From Lycocorax pyrrhopterus obiensis (lineage: Eukaryota > Chordata > Aves > Passeriformes > Paradisaeidae), in NCBI GenBank assembly GCA_014706295.1, contig JACSVZ010000008.1, positions 1,933,376 through 1,997,375 of the forward strand: a DNA stretch of 64,000 bases, written 5' to 3'. Position 1 is the first letter of the stretch, and every line of letters starts with the position of its first letter. Shown piece by piece: positions 23,387-34,706 of the stretch. The notes beneath the pieces were generated by a model, which saw only the letters and a program-made list of their open reading frames with translations, did not search any database and was not told where the DNA came from. Made by a program: the position numbers and the translations under genes.

Positions 23387-24817
23387 AATGACCACTTTGA
23401 AATCAGTTTTCTCTTTATTTTCTGTTGTCATAACAACTCTAGGTGTCCTGTCTTTCTGGAGATAGACCAGATATGGCCTCTCATTTATTCCCCAGTTCCA
23501 AAGCCTCTGGAAAGTGAAACATGGCTGTGGAGGGGGGTTGGTTCAGACACTGCCGGTATTACCCTGGAAAACTCATCTCCGAGGAGGCACCTCTTTATTT
23601 TCAGCTGGCCCTGACTGCAGAGGTCTCAGGTTTCTGGAGGACAGGAATGACACACTCAGTGTATTACTCAGGCAGGAATTGAATTACTGCTCTCCCAAGC
23701 TTGGCATTTGACTTGGCTGTCAAGTGCACAACATCTAATAAAAGGCACTGGGCTGTTTCACTGTGCTGACTCGCAGCTCTCAGAGGCTGGAGGAGATGGG
23801 GTTGGCTTTGCCTTGACGTTCAGGAAGGAGGCCTGCCAATAATTTTGAACCAGATGAATAAACATGTGTTCTGTAAGGCTCTTTTTCTGCAAATTTAATA
23901 ACGAGTTTCAGGGGTTGAGGTGAGAACAGGGGAAAGTTTGGATAAATGAAATGTAGGAATGTCCCAGGAGGGCCCAGTGTGTATCTAGCAAATGTTCTGT
24001 GCATTACACCACTTCTTTTCTGACTGTAACAGTGGTTTCAAGGCAAGGGCTAGGAAGTGGTGGATCAGTCCTGGTAAGAGTTCCAGGCTACCTTTGGAAT
24101 TAATTTTGGGTATGATCTCAATCCCTGTCTTACAGAACAACAGGCATGATGCAGAGCCTCATGGCTAAGGGACAAAGCCCAGAACACACCACAAATAACA
24201 CAAAACCAGTCCAAGACAATGCTCCAAAAGAGTTTGAAGAAGGAGCTGAGTGCGAAGGCTTCATCCCTGAAAAGTCTGTGTCCCAGACCAGGCCATGATA
24301 GGTAAATCCTGCAGAGGGACAGGCAGCAAAGGCAGCGCTCTCACACCCATGAGCCACGAGCAGAGCCGGGGGAAGGGTTGTCCACCACAGCAGCAAACCT
24401 GGAGCCTTCTGCAGGCACTGCCCAGAGAGGTGAAAGGCTCCCACTTCTGCCTTCCAATGTGTACAGTTCCAGAATGTCCCATTCAAAGCCTGCTGGGATG
24501 CCAGGAGAACAGGACGCTCTGCCTCAGCTCCAGAGCAGTTTGGAACAGCTCCCAGTACAGAGCAGCCTGTGCGTGCTTAAGAACAAAGGAGTCCAAGGAG
24601 TGTTTTTTGGGAGCCCTCTCCAAGTAAGCACTCAAGGATTGCAGTGACCATGGAGGATTCAGAAGCTGAGTCCCACAAAGCACCGTTTTATAAACAGTCA
24701 TGTTTAAAGAAACACTGGATTAGCCACTGGTCCTTAAGGGTCAGAAGAACAGAATAAGCTGGGAAGCTGCTAAACAAAGAGTTCCATCTGCCCAGAACAG
24801 CGGTGTGGGAGTACCAC
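23387..24817. other. Unique non-coding DNA
   Basis: No gene is supported. Several frames of 70-118 codons overlap on both strands around 24130-24700 without any domain. A short match to CR1 (CTGCCCAGAGAGGTG near 24420) is too brief to call. Confidence 0.5.
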
Positions 24818-25252
24818 TGATGCCTTGAGAGGTCACCTAAAACAGAGAGTAGACAGGAATAAGGGAACAAAGGCAGGGATTTATTTGAAGGGCCTTCAAA
24901 GGTACCCCTGGGGAGCCAGAGGCCACTGCCAATATGGACCCCAAGATGGACGACAGGTCACGAGTTCTTCACACTTTTATAGGTTTGGTTCATTTGCATA
25001 TCAGGGTTAATTCTCCAATTAAAGCTTCAGTTAATGATGTAGTTTTCCCAAGCTCACCCCCCTCTTAAGATGTTGGTTTACACATTTTGGGCCTAGGACG
25101 GTCTGGGTGTCCTTGGAGAGCAGGTCTGGAGAGGCTTTGTCGTGCCTACCCAGCATGAGAGAGCAGAAGTGAACAGGCTACAGGAAACCTCAGAGTTACA
25201 CACTGGGCAGCACAGGATTTGAAAAATGTAAACGTTAAAACCTAAGGCATCA
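24818..25252 (-). mobile_element. Probable solo LTR of an endogenous retrovirus
   Basis: About 435 bp bounded by perfect 9-bp inverted termini, TGATGCCTT at 24818 and AAGGCATCA ending at 25252. On the minus strand it has a TATA box (CCTATAAAAGTG, near 24975-24984) and, about 95 bp downstream, AATAAA (24880-24885), followed by a U5-like end. This is the promoter-to-polyadenylation order expected of an LTR. No clean target-site duplication is visible (ACCAC against ACATC), and no internal retroviral sequence adjoins. The true right end could lie a few bases further out (CCCATATCA). The retroviral class is not assigned. Confidence 0.75.
24975..24984 (-). promoter_or_regulatory. TATA box of the LTR
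   Basis: CCTATAAAAG on the minus strand, about 95 bp upstream of the LTR AATAAA. It is the likely core promoter of the LTR. Present activity is unknown. Confidence 0.6.
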
Positions 25253-25384
25253 ACATCCTGCCCATATCACCAAAACAAAGATCTGCTAACGGGAAGATGG
25301 AGAATTATAGAGCACGAGGTTGTTCAGTAGGGCCACGTTGCCATCCTACTGCTTCTCCCAAGGGACAGCTCCCATCTCTGCTCT

Positions 25385-25643
25385 GGGAGCAGGGGATGGC
25401 TGGAGCTGGGCCAGGGCAGGCTCAGGCTGGAGCTCAGGGAAAGGTTCTTCCCCCAGAGGGTGTTGGGCACTGCCCAGGCTCCCCAGGGAATGGGCACGGC
25501 CCCGAGGCTGCCAGAGCTCCAGGAGCGTTTGGACAGCGCTGCCAGGGATGCCCAGGGTGGGGTTGTTGGGGTGTCTGGGCAGGGCCAGGAGCTGGATCCA
25601 TGATCCCTGTGGGTCCCTTCCAATTCAGGATATCCCATGATAA
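25385..25643 (+). mobile_element. CR1 LINE 3' end, E-type
   Basis: A GC-rich, 5'-truncated CR1 copy (CTTCCCCCAGAGGGTG, CCAGGAGCGTTTGGAC). It ends in GGGTCCCTTCCAATTCAGG, then ATATCCCATGAT, a typical avian CR1 terminus. It is the only copy with this tail in the window. Frames of over 100 codons in both directions are shadows. Confidence 0.85.
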
Positions 25644-26648
25644 TACATCAACCTGCTTCTGCCCAGACCAAATTCCTAAAGATTTTGGAAGCAGCTTTGG
25701 CTAAGCAAAGAACAAGGAGCGTGGGCAGCTGTTGCTGCTGTGGCCAGAGCCAACCACTCAGAACCATGGATGAGATCCAGGGTCTTCAAAGGAAGAAATA
25801 AAGGAAAAAACCCCCAAACCTTCATTTTTCTCACTTCTCTGTATCAGATGCTTGCGCCTCTCGATTAGAATTCAGGATGGTTCATATTCCACAGCCCTTC
25901 TAATCCCTAAAACACTACCACCACACACACCTCCTTGCAAAGATGCTCTAAGGCATAGTGAGCAAAATCCCTGATAGGAATTTTCTTTCTCTTCACTCAA
26001 ATAAATTTTAACTCTTCTCCTATTCAGACGGCCACACTGATACATAACAGCAGCCAGTATTTAAATTAGGCAGTGATGGGGAGTTTCTGTGATGTCCTGT
26101 CCATTATTTTATATTAAACCGAGGGAGAGTGGACTCTTATCACAACTATGAAAGTGGTTTTCCTTCCCTGTCGATTTACATCCAAATAACCGACTTATCA
26201 ACCTTGCAAATGTCAACCTGCACCGAGCTCCTGCAAGGAGCTGTGAAGTTCTTAAGCAGACACTCTCCTTGGGACTGAAAGGTCAGTGTGCATGTTATTT
26301 ATTCTTCCCGGGGAAAGATTCTACTCTTAAGTCAGGGAAGGCTTTTACACCACCATCCACAGAAATAATAATGGAAGTTTTTAACCAAGAAAAGACTGGC
26401 CCCAGCCTAAATCAAAAACGAATCTTCAGAAGGATTAATTTCTTTAACATACGGACAGAAATATATCCAGAGAATAAAATCAGGAATGGAAGAGCATCGT
26501 CCTCCAAGGAGTGCCCAGGCACAAGCCCAGGTTTGGATCCTACTCCTCTTGGGGGAGTCAAAGCTGCCAAATCCACTCTGACTTCCACATGGGAATCTCT
26601 CTTACTGGCACCTCTTTTCTACCAGTTTTAAATACCCTTAAAAACTAT
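25644..26648. other. Unique non-coding DNA
   Basis: No gene or repeat recognised. The 120-codon frame at 26269-26631 is of ordinary composition and has no domain I recognise. Confidence 0.5.
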
Positions 26649-26680
26649 CCTGTCCTGGTTTTGGCTGGGATAGAGTTAAA
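26649..26680 (+). mobile_element. Possible ERVL-type LTR start (fragment)
   Basis: TGTCCTGGTTTTGGCTGGGA followed by TAGAGTTAA is the 5' terminal motif that I recall for avian ERVL-type LTRs. The following sequence does not clearly continue the LTR, so this is at most a fragment. Confidence 0.4.
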
Positions 26681-27167
26681 CCACAACACCACCTTGTATT
26701 TCTTTGTTCCACTCCTCTTCTTGGAAACCCCAATAACCACTAATTTTAGAATGCAGTGACATTATGGCAAAGGCAACCTGCTGCCTGGCTGGCTCCCACT
26801 GCCACGACCAACAGTGCAACCAACATTTTGTTCCTTATGGCGTTGTTTTAGTGCGGAGAATGGAGATCCTGGTGAAAATAAGGAAAATTTGTGGCTGGAG
26901 AAATCAAACTCCTGGGTTAGTTGGGGAGACAGATGCAATAAGAAAACTAGCACTGCACTAAAACACCCTTTTTAATGTGCCAAAACCACTGCTTTGAGGG
27001 GAGGAACAGCAGCAATGCAGCTCCTGCAGCAAAATTTATCAAAATAATCCTAATTTCTGAAGAATAAAGTCATTATTGTTGTCACAAAGGACAGTCTTGC
27101 CCTTATGCTTCCTCGAACACACTACTCTGGCGTCTAACACAGCAGCACAAGGGAGGTCAGAGAATAT
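26681..27167. other. Unique non-coding DNA
   Basis: No supported feature. It could contain diverged LTR sequence continuing from 26649, but nothing diagnostic is visible. Confidence 0.4.
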
Positions 27168-27493
27168 CTTAGAATCACTAAGGTTGGAAAAGACCTTTAA
27201 GATCATCAGATCCAACTATTAACCAGCACTGCCACCATGTTCACCACTAGCCACATCCCCAAGTGCCACATGCACACATTTTTTGAACACCTCCAGGGAT
27301 GGGCACTCCAAACCTCCCTGGGCAGCCCCTGCCAAGGCCTGAGCACCCTTTCCATGCAGAAATTCCTGCTGCTGTCCAACCTGAGCCTCCCCTGGCCCAG
27401 CCTGAGGCCGTTTCCCCTTGTCCTGTCCCTGTTCCCTGGGAGCAGAGCCCGACCCCCCCCGGCTGCCCCCTCCTGTCAGGGAGTTGTGCAGAG
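27168..27493 (-). mobile_element. CR1 LINE 3' end, mosaic: B-type body with C-type tail
   Basis: A minus-strand copy. The tail (27168-27290) is a diverged C-type end. The body (27297-27493: GCCTGAGCACCCTTTCC, GTTTCCCCTTGTCCTG, the CCCCCCCC run) is about 98% identical to the body of 49584-50002 on the other strand. The match stops sharply at CTCTGCACAACTCCC (here GGGAGTTGTGCAGAG), where other copies continue GTGGCTCTGC. Confidence 0.9.
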
Positions 27494-27499
27494 TGGGAA

Positions 27500-27806
27500 T
27501 GTCTGATTCCCAGATCACCCAAATTGCCAGAAACCAGAGATCAAAAAGGTCCAGCCTTTTATTAAGTCAAATCACTTTAATGATGCATCATAGATTTTAT
27601 AGAACCCATTTTTTAAGAAGCCAGGCGAATTCACCAGACACAAGGTTTCACTAACAAGCTGAAGTCGTTTAAAATAATTTCTTCACAGCATAAGGAAATG
27701 CAAAGCCTTCTCTCTTCTCTGTTAACTAATGTGAAGTCGCTGGTTTATGACCCACTTTTGCCAGCGACTTCCCTCTTGCATCAAGCCCCTATCAGGATGT
27801 TTATCA
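27500..27806 (-). mobile_element. Possible LTR with a strong internal hairpin
   Basis: On the minus strand the element would begin TGATAAACATCC (at 27806) and end AATCAGACA (at 27500). It has a TATA-like CTATAAAATC near 27595 and AATAAA near 27560. Four bases, GGAA, flank both ends (27496-27499 and 27807-27810) and may be a target duplication, though 4 bp can match by chance. An 11-bp perfect inverted repeat lies in the U3-like part. It abuts the truncated 5' end of a CR1 copy. It could equally be ordinary AT-rich DNA. Confidence 0.42.
27733..27771. repeat. Perfect 11-bp inverted repeat (hairpin)
   Basis: GAAGTCGCTGG (27733-27743) and CCAGCGACTTC (27761-27771) are exact complements separated by 17 nt. 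The arms are GC-containing and perfect, which is unusual in this otherwise AT-rich stretch. Confidence 0.9.
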
Positions 27807-27986
27807 GGAAGCATTTATTTAATACCATGGGGTCCTAAATTGGTTCCTTTACTGACAGTATTTCACCCGTGCTGTGTGAGAGCTGGAACACAACATACAC
27901 AGACGTTTTCTTGGTAGTGTGCAACTGCAGAGCTGGGATGCAAAACAACAAGCGAGGCGTTAAGGGAATGGAAAACAGGGCAGAAA

Positions 27987-28405
27987 TCACAGAATCACTC
28001 ATGGTTTGGGTTGGAAAGGACCTCAAAGCCCATCCAGTGCCACCCCTGCCATGGGCAGAGACACCTTCCACTGTCCCAGGCTGCTCCAAGCCTCAATGTC
28101 CAACCTGGCCTTGGACACTGCCAGGGATCCAGGGGCAGCCACAGCTTCTCTGGGCACCCTGTGCCAGGGCCTGCCCACCCTCCCAGGGAAGGATTCCCCC
28201 AGGCTGTGCTCTTATCTGGGATTGTCCAGACCCAGGGGCAGCACCAGAACCTGGCCTTGTTAAACCTCATGAGATTCCCATGGGCCACTCCCCGAGCTCA
28301 TCCAGGCCCCTCGGGATGGCCCTGTCCTTGGGCTGTGTCACTGCACCCTCAGCTCGGTGTTTCCTGCACGGCTACTGAGGGTGCTCTTGATTTCCCGTGG
28401 ATTTC
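27987..28405 (-). mobile_element. CR1 LINE with an internal deletion: reverse-transcriptase remnant joined to an A-type tail
   Basis: The A-type tail (27987-28195) runs directly into an upstream part of CR1 ORF2 (28196-28405, minus strand). One frame there reads WAHGNLMRFNKAR, matching the conserved CR1 segment just downstream of the catalytic core. Further upstream the region equivalent to the catalytic FADD box reads without the aspartates (STLSSRAGNTEL), so it is dead. Several hundred bases that normally separate these parts are missing. A 212-codon frame and others here are artefacts. Confidence 0.85.
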
Positions 28406-29667
28406 ATGCGGAAGGGGATACAGAACTGGATTTACAGCTCAGGCACGCCCTTTGGCTGAAAGGAAGAGATGGACAGCTCTGCAAGCAACACAACCAGGGA
28501 TTTTTTTCTTTTTTTTTGGAGAGGGGTAAAAGCTACACAAAAACTGAGAAGTTGCATTCCCATTCAAAAGACGGGTTGCTGCATTTGCTGGCAAAACCAC
28601 GATTTTATCCGTCCTCACCCAAGGCTCCTGGTCCTCTGTGTCCACAGCTAAATTATTTCTCTCCTCAGAGCAGGGCAGCAGGCAACTGGGACATGCAAAG
28701 CTTCACCACTTCCTTCTCACAGTTGTCCTCTGTTTCCCAACCAGCACGATGTCCCTGCCAGTGTGGGGGGACTTTCCAAGGGAACACTGTCTTGGTTGTT
28801 GCTTGGACATTAAATTCTCCTGACTCTTGTGGCAGGTTTCTTAAAACCAGCAATCCCCCAACAGTTTTGATGTGTGGCTTAGCAAAGCATTTGCCCTCTG
28901 CTGCCACTGAGGTCACCTGGGGCTTGGTGGGACACTGTGGGGGCCACTCTCAAAAGACTCTTCCAAAAACACTTCCTCTGTTAAGAAACCAATGAAAACA
29001 GTGGCCCAAGTGGGAGGACTCTTTTTACCCGTCTTTTATCACTTCATACACTCAAACATGCAATGTCCTTCTACATTCTCTCCTTTGCCTTTATTTATCT
29101 CCAAAATAGGCCAAGGAACTCCTGTGGGATGGAACAGCCCCAAACTTGCTCTTGGACAGAATCAGGGAGAGAAAAATCACTGTTCAACCAACCAGTTCTG
29201 CAAAGTCTTTGCTCTTTCCTGGAGTCCTGACATTCCTTTTGTCCCAGAGGCTCTGACTCCCTCTCAGCTGATCCCACTGCAGGCTGCTCCATCCCTCCCA
29301 ACCCGTCTGGGATGCAGGGACTGTCTATCTGCTGCTCTGAACAATCCAGAACATGTTACACATCCCCTGCATTATTTATACTGGCTGTACTCCATCTGTA
29401 GGTTCTGGCTCCCTTTCAAAACCTCCCCCTTTCCATTGTGTTCTAATGGATATCTGTTCACTGGGAACATCTGTCCTTTAGGGCCCTGTTAGAAGTAGCA
29501 GTGACACCATTTTCCATCTTATTACATGCACACAGATTTCTGTTTTTTAAATCCCCACAATGTTACAGCTTCCTTTCATCATAAACCTTGCAGCTCACTC
29601 ACCTCCTTAACAAAAAGGATTTCTGTTTTTCAGGCCCTGCTATGAAACGTCCAGAACTAAAGTTAAC
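28406..29667. other. Unique non-coding DNA
   Basis: No gene is supported. The 166-codon frame at 28992-29492 lies in sequence of unremarkable composition with no recognised domain. The 29100-29500 part could be diverged LTR sequence, but no termini are visible. Confidence 0.45.
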
Positions 29668-29865
29668 ATGGGACAGGGTGCCCAGAGAAGCTGTGGCTGC
29701 CCTTGGATCCCTGGAAGTGTCCAAGGCCAGGTTGGACATTGGGGCTTGGAGCAGCCTGGGACAGTGGAAGGTGTCCCTGCCCATGGCAGGGGTGGGACTG
29801 GATGGGCTTTGAAGTCCTTTCTGACCCACACCATCCTGGGATGATTCCTTGATGATGATTCTGGG
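29668..29865 (+). mobile_element. CR1 LINE 3' end, A-type
   Basis: A 5'-truncated tail starting ATGGGACAGGGTGCCC and ending in an irregular CCTGGGATGATTCC, then a repeated GATGATGATTCTGGG. This suggests slippage or decay of the terminal repeat. Confidence 0.9.
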
Positions 29866-30424
29866 AGAGGCATCTTTTGTATTTTACAGCTCTTGGCCGG
29901 TGAGTGGCAATGCCCAGCTCAGCACTCATCACCCAGGGGTGGGATTTTTGTCTTCTTCCCTTTGCATTCGCCTCCAGGGGATTTCACCTGCCACAGCCTT
30001 ACCCAGCAGTTAATTCTGCCTCAATCCTTCTGCAGTTTTCCACAGTCAGCACTCGGCTCCAGTGCTCTGGAGGAAGCACCGGCAGCACACCCTGTGTCTT
30101 TTGCAGCTCATTTATCAGTTGAGTATCACAGGTTTGTGCAGATTCCTTGGAGACCGTGCTGCTGTCATCCTCTCACTCTGGAAGCTGCTCAGTTACTCCA
30201 ACCTTCTGTTTGCTATCTTTTGACCAATTTTTTCACTGATTTGTAGAGCATTCCTTTTCTTTCTCATCCTTTTGGCTTTAATCCCAAATCCTCAGAAGGT
30301 TGGACACAGAGCACAGCACACTCGTGATGATCATACTCCTGTTTCACTGATGAGGACCCATTTCGGGGTTCATTTGCTCCTTTTAACCATCATCTTGGTA
30401 TCACTCTGGGGTTGTGCTAAGATT
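29866..30424. other. Unique non-coding DNA
   Basis: A T-rich unique interval between two A-type CR1 tails in the same orientation. No supported feature. Confidence 0.5.
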
Positions 30425-30560
30425 TCCCATCCCTGGAAGTGTCCAAAGCCAGGTTGGACAGGGCTTGGAGCAGCCTGGGAGAGTGGAAGGTGGCAGCGGG
30501 GGTGGAACTAGAAGAGCTTTAAGGTCTCTTCCAACCTAAACCATCCTGGGATTCTATGAT
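30425..30560 (+). mobile_element. CR1 LINE 3' end, A-type (short)
   Basis: The terminal 135 bp or so: CCATCCCTGGAAGTGTCC, then GGCTTGGAGCAGCCTGG, ending GGGATTCTATGAT. A few bases are lost in the GTGTCCCTGCCC segment. Confidence 0.9.
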
Positions 30561-33500
30561 AAAATGCCCCCTCTTCTTCCTCTTTCTCAGTAGTTTTAGG
30601 ATTCTTCACCTAGAGGGAAGATTGCTGAGGGATGCCCCTGTGTCAGCAAACCTTCCAGTGACCCTGAATTCCTCCAGGAAGCTTCCTCTGAGGACACCAA
30701 GCCCTTGTCCTGGTCCCCACACACTGCCAGTGCCACCTGAGGCAGGTGTCAGAGTATTTTGACACACTCTTTAGGAAGCCGGACCCCCACACCACGTGCT
30801 GGTTCTCCTGTGAGGTGGGGTGAGCACTGATGCCACCAGTTTGCCTTTGTACGAGGCTGATGTGCCCCACAGTCAGATTCTGTGCTGAATTCCTCCCTCC
30901 TGGAGCCAGAACTGCACAGCTTGATCCCCCAGCCACCTCCTGGAGCTTGCCTTGGGAGGGCTCTGCCTCCAGCTCTGTCCCCGTGGCTGAGCTGCTGCAG
31001 CTCCCCCACCCCAGCGGAGGTTTCCTACCTCAAGGAACAGGACTGCTCACTTAGAGCCCGAGATCCACCCTGGCTTGGTTCCATTTTCTGGTTTGTTTGG
31101 GGATTTTTGGACGGGAGGAGGCAGATGGGCTGCTTCCACAACAATCAGTTCCAAGGCTGCTACAATAACCTACTTCTTGCTAGTCTGGCACCTTCCTCCT
31201 ACTCCTCAGGCAAGGTTGGCTTCACACCTGCAGCTGATTCAAACTTGATGGAATCAGGTTCAGAACATGATATTTTAGGTCTAAAATTTTATTTATTCTG
31301 CCTTTATAACATACCTAGGCTCTGAACTATTTAGAGTAAATCACAGCTCTTGGAGGAACAGGTGTCCTGGCAAAATCTGGAGTTGTGAAAGCTTCAGCTA
31401 CGTGCTACGACCAAACGCTTTCCCTAAAAAAAAAGTTGAACTTCCATATGCTGAAACTCTTGTTTTGTTTATAGCAGCCCCCCTGCTCTTAGTCCCTAAC
31501 ACAATGGCTTATGATTATTAAATTTTCTGCTGCATTTGTTCTACTAATGCACAAAGTCAACAAAATTCTTTTGTGCAATTCTTGTGTCCTTCACAGCACT
31601 ACAGGACTTTCAAAACCGGCATCAAAGACCTTGACCAAGGTCACTAAAGAAGTGTTAGGGAAGGCTGGTCATGAGACCTGTCCCTCAGGAATGCTTCTGA
31701 TTCCTTCCCTGCACCTAGAGCTCACCTCATCCTGTCCCAGTCCCACCTTTTCCCAGCTCCTTATCTGCCTTAGCCAGCTCCTTATAATTCCTGTATTAAT
31801 CTGAGCCATCTCTGCTTTCAATAATAATTTCCTCTGGGAACTGCACTGAATAAATGCTGCCTATAAATCCAGAGAGCTTAAGCCCCCTGCATCTCTGTAG
31901 TGTGAGATGTTCACTGGCTCAGCAAAAAAGAACCAGCCTGGTACTCAGATAAAATCACCTGCTGAGCAGAATTTTCCCTTTTATCCCACTTTTCACTCAG
32001 GACCTTCTGGATTACTCTCTGTTCCAAACCTGACCTAAGAAATCAGCTGATCTGCGTGGACTTCCTGGGATCTCTTTCTGCCCAGTATTCTCACATCAGA
32101 ATGCATTATTCCCAGATGGAAATAAACATGAAAGGTTTTTGCTAGGGACCAGAGATAACAATCGGAAAAGTAATGAATTCACTTTCTCCAAAGGAAGTCG
32201 CTAACAAAACCAAGAGCTTTGCTATGCTTCAGCCAAATAAATCATGCAGACTCAGCAACAAAAAATCCCAACAAAAAGGAGAACTGGATTTGCAGGATGA
32301 TTTTCCAGTTCCCTCCTTTGACAGCAACATTAAACTGATGTGGATGTAGAAGGGGAATGGAAATCCCGCCCGGACAATTGCTTTGGCAAGAATTAGTTCC
32401 TGCCATTCGAGAACAACTGTTCCACATTGCTCATCAAGTTTTGAATCTTTATCTGAATTTTTCCTAGGAAAGAAATGACTTTTTTTTCATTGCAGTTTAC
32501 GTTGGCACCTGAGTTCAGTGCCCAGGAAAAGGAATCTGCCACATTTCCTTCTCCTCCTCCTCCTCCCCCCCTCTTGCCAGTCTGGGTTCAAAATCCCAGC
32601 CAGAATTCCACAAGTGGAAACACGACTTGAAGAGAGATAAACCTGGTCATGGGATGTGCATTCCCAACAAAACCAAGCCTCTTTTCCCTGTGGTCCAGCA
32701 GAGCTGCTGAGCCAATTTCTATCTTGTGATTCCAATCAACAAATTCTCGGCGCCACAGAGCAGCCAGCATTCCAGAAGGACACATTTTCCATCCTTTCCC
32801 CACCACGTTTCGGAGGTAACGTTTCAAAGACATGACCTTCATCATGGAAGCATGGTTCTCATTGTGTGTCTGTACAGACATCCTAAAACATTCCTGAATT
32901 CAACACCAGGAAACCAAAAGTTAAGGAATACAAGGGGGAAAAAAAAATTATGTTGTTTTCAGGAAGTTCAGTGGACAAATTGGCAAATGAAAACCATCCA
33001 GAGGTGAACTCAGCCTCGAGGAATACAGGTTACTACAAATTATTCGAGAGAGGATTTTGGGAATCATTTCCAGCAAAAACATGCCCACATTAAAAGGGAA
33101 TTACCACAGTACCTTAACTGCGCTTCTCAGCCATAGTTGTGGAGATTATACCTTGATCACCTGGAAAACATAAAATAGAAGATTAATGATGTTGTTCATA
33201 TCTTAATTACTGATTAAGAAGAGCAACTAATCTCACACATTTTCCTTTATTTAAATAGTTTTCACTTCCCAAACAAACAGAGAAGAGCAGAACACGCAGC
33301 TTTCAATATCTGCTATTTTATTCCTGATAAAGGCAGCTTCAAATAAGAAAAATAACATGAAAACACTGCCTGAGGTTTTCATTAAAGTACTTTACATAGT
33401 TTCATGAAGGCTGTCAACTCAGAAAGCAAGGAGAAATTCATAACAAGTTTTATCCTTCTAAAATACCCACCCTAAAACACATCAGGCACTTATCTGTAAT

Positions 33501-33942
33501 TTGTTTCGACTCAAATATATTCTCTGCCCTTCCCCAAGATGAAATATTCAACAGGAAAATCTCTGACTGGCTGTTTCCAGCTCTTTTTTGCCGTGTGCCT
33601 GTGAGTTATCCCATGGATGGAGAACACAGCTGGGGGGTGCAGGGCTATTTAGGGGCTGCTTCTCCAGTGTTTGTCCAACTGAGACTGTGCCATGGGGGAA
33701 TTCAGGAAAATTCAAGAGGCATTTGGGCCTCCAGGCATGGACTGGATTGGAGGTTTCCCCTTTCTCCCAGTGCCAAAGGGAAACACAGGGCGGAGACCCC
33801 AGGGCTCCAAACCAGGAGGGAGAGACCCAGGATAGAGGGAGGCACCTTGAAACTTGTTACTGGGGGGCTTGAAAATCAAATTGCTCTGGTGCGGGGCTCA
33901 TTTCACCTCTCGCTTTTGGGAAAATCCAGGTCCTTATAAACA
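30561..33942. other. Unique non-coding DNA
   Basis: About 3.4 kb without a recognisable gene or repeat. AT-rich stretches at 33171-33245 (CTTAATTACTGATTAAGAAG) resemble a conserved regulatory element. A (CTC)n-like run lies near 32552-32570. Frames of up to 147 codons show no domain. Confidence 0.5.
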
Positions 33943-34120
33943 CATCCAATTCCTTCCCAATATCCCATCCATCCCTGCCCTCTGGCACTGGGAAACCATT
34001 CGCTGTGTCCTGTCCCTCCATCCCTTGTCCCAAGCCCCTCTCCAGCTCTCCTGGAGCCCCTTTAGGCCCTGGAAGGGGCTCTGAGTTCTCCCTGGAGCCT
34101 TCTGCTCTCCAGGCTGGACA
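33943..34120 (-). mobile_element. CR1 LINE internal fragment, A-type, lacking its 3' end
   Basis: A minus-strand piece from TCCAATTCCTTCCCAATATCC to GCTCTCCAGGCTGGAC. The usual terminal 200 bp or so (GCTTGGAGCAGCC to the end) is absent. CR1 copies are normally 5'-truncated with an intact 3' end, so this piece must have been broken after insertion or by recombination. Confidence 0.85.
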
Positions 34121-34706
34121 GCACAGCATCCACATTCCATTGGAATTAGCCAGCTTGCCATGCCCTCCGGGCAGAAACATGGAATTTTAGGCACATCTGG
34201 TTTGCTTTGCACTAACCCAAACCGCTGCCTTGTTCTGGGGTGGAATAAATCCACAGCACATTGGGCAGTCAGATTTAGGAGATAACTCCCAGCTTTGAAG
34301 GCTGATGGAAATTTGGGAAAAGACATGGATGTTGTGTTGACTTCCAACAAAATATTCCAAATGGGGAAACAAGAAGGTATTTTACTGGCCTTCAGAATTT
34401 AACTGAGTAAAAATGGGTACAGCTTCATTAACAAGACACCAGATGTGTGTGGGAGTGCATCGCTTTTCCCAGGTCTGCCTGACCAAATCGTTTATCTCTT
34501 CTATATATAAATATAGCCACAAAAAAAACAACAAAACAGTACAACTGGACAAAAATAAGGAATAGGCAACATGCAGACGTTTGTTTGTATTTCTGAAGAC
34601 ATCCAACAGCTCTAATATATTTTTAAAAAGAAAAATAAATGTTTCCAGCATAGAAACAGTGCTGAACCTTCCTCCTGAAAGAACTCCTGTTCTCTGCTTT
34701 AAACAG
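34121..34706. other. Unique non-coding DNA
   Basis: An AT-rich interval between two CR1 fragments of opposite orientation. No supported feature. Confidence 0.5.

Noticed and set aside
24415..24450. Short CR1-like CTGCCCAGAGAGGTG
   Set aside because: The match is too short, with no tail or flanking CR1 sequence.
29095..29492. Possible LTR in a stretch with ATTATTTATACTGG
   Set aside because: No TG...CA ends, target duplication or second copy could be found.
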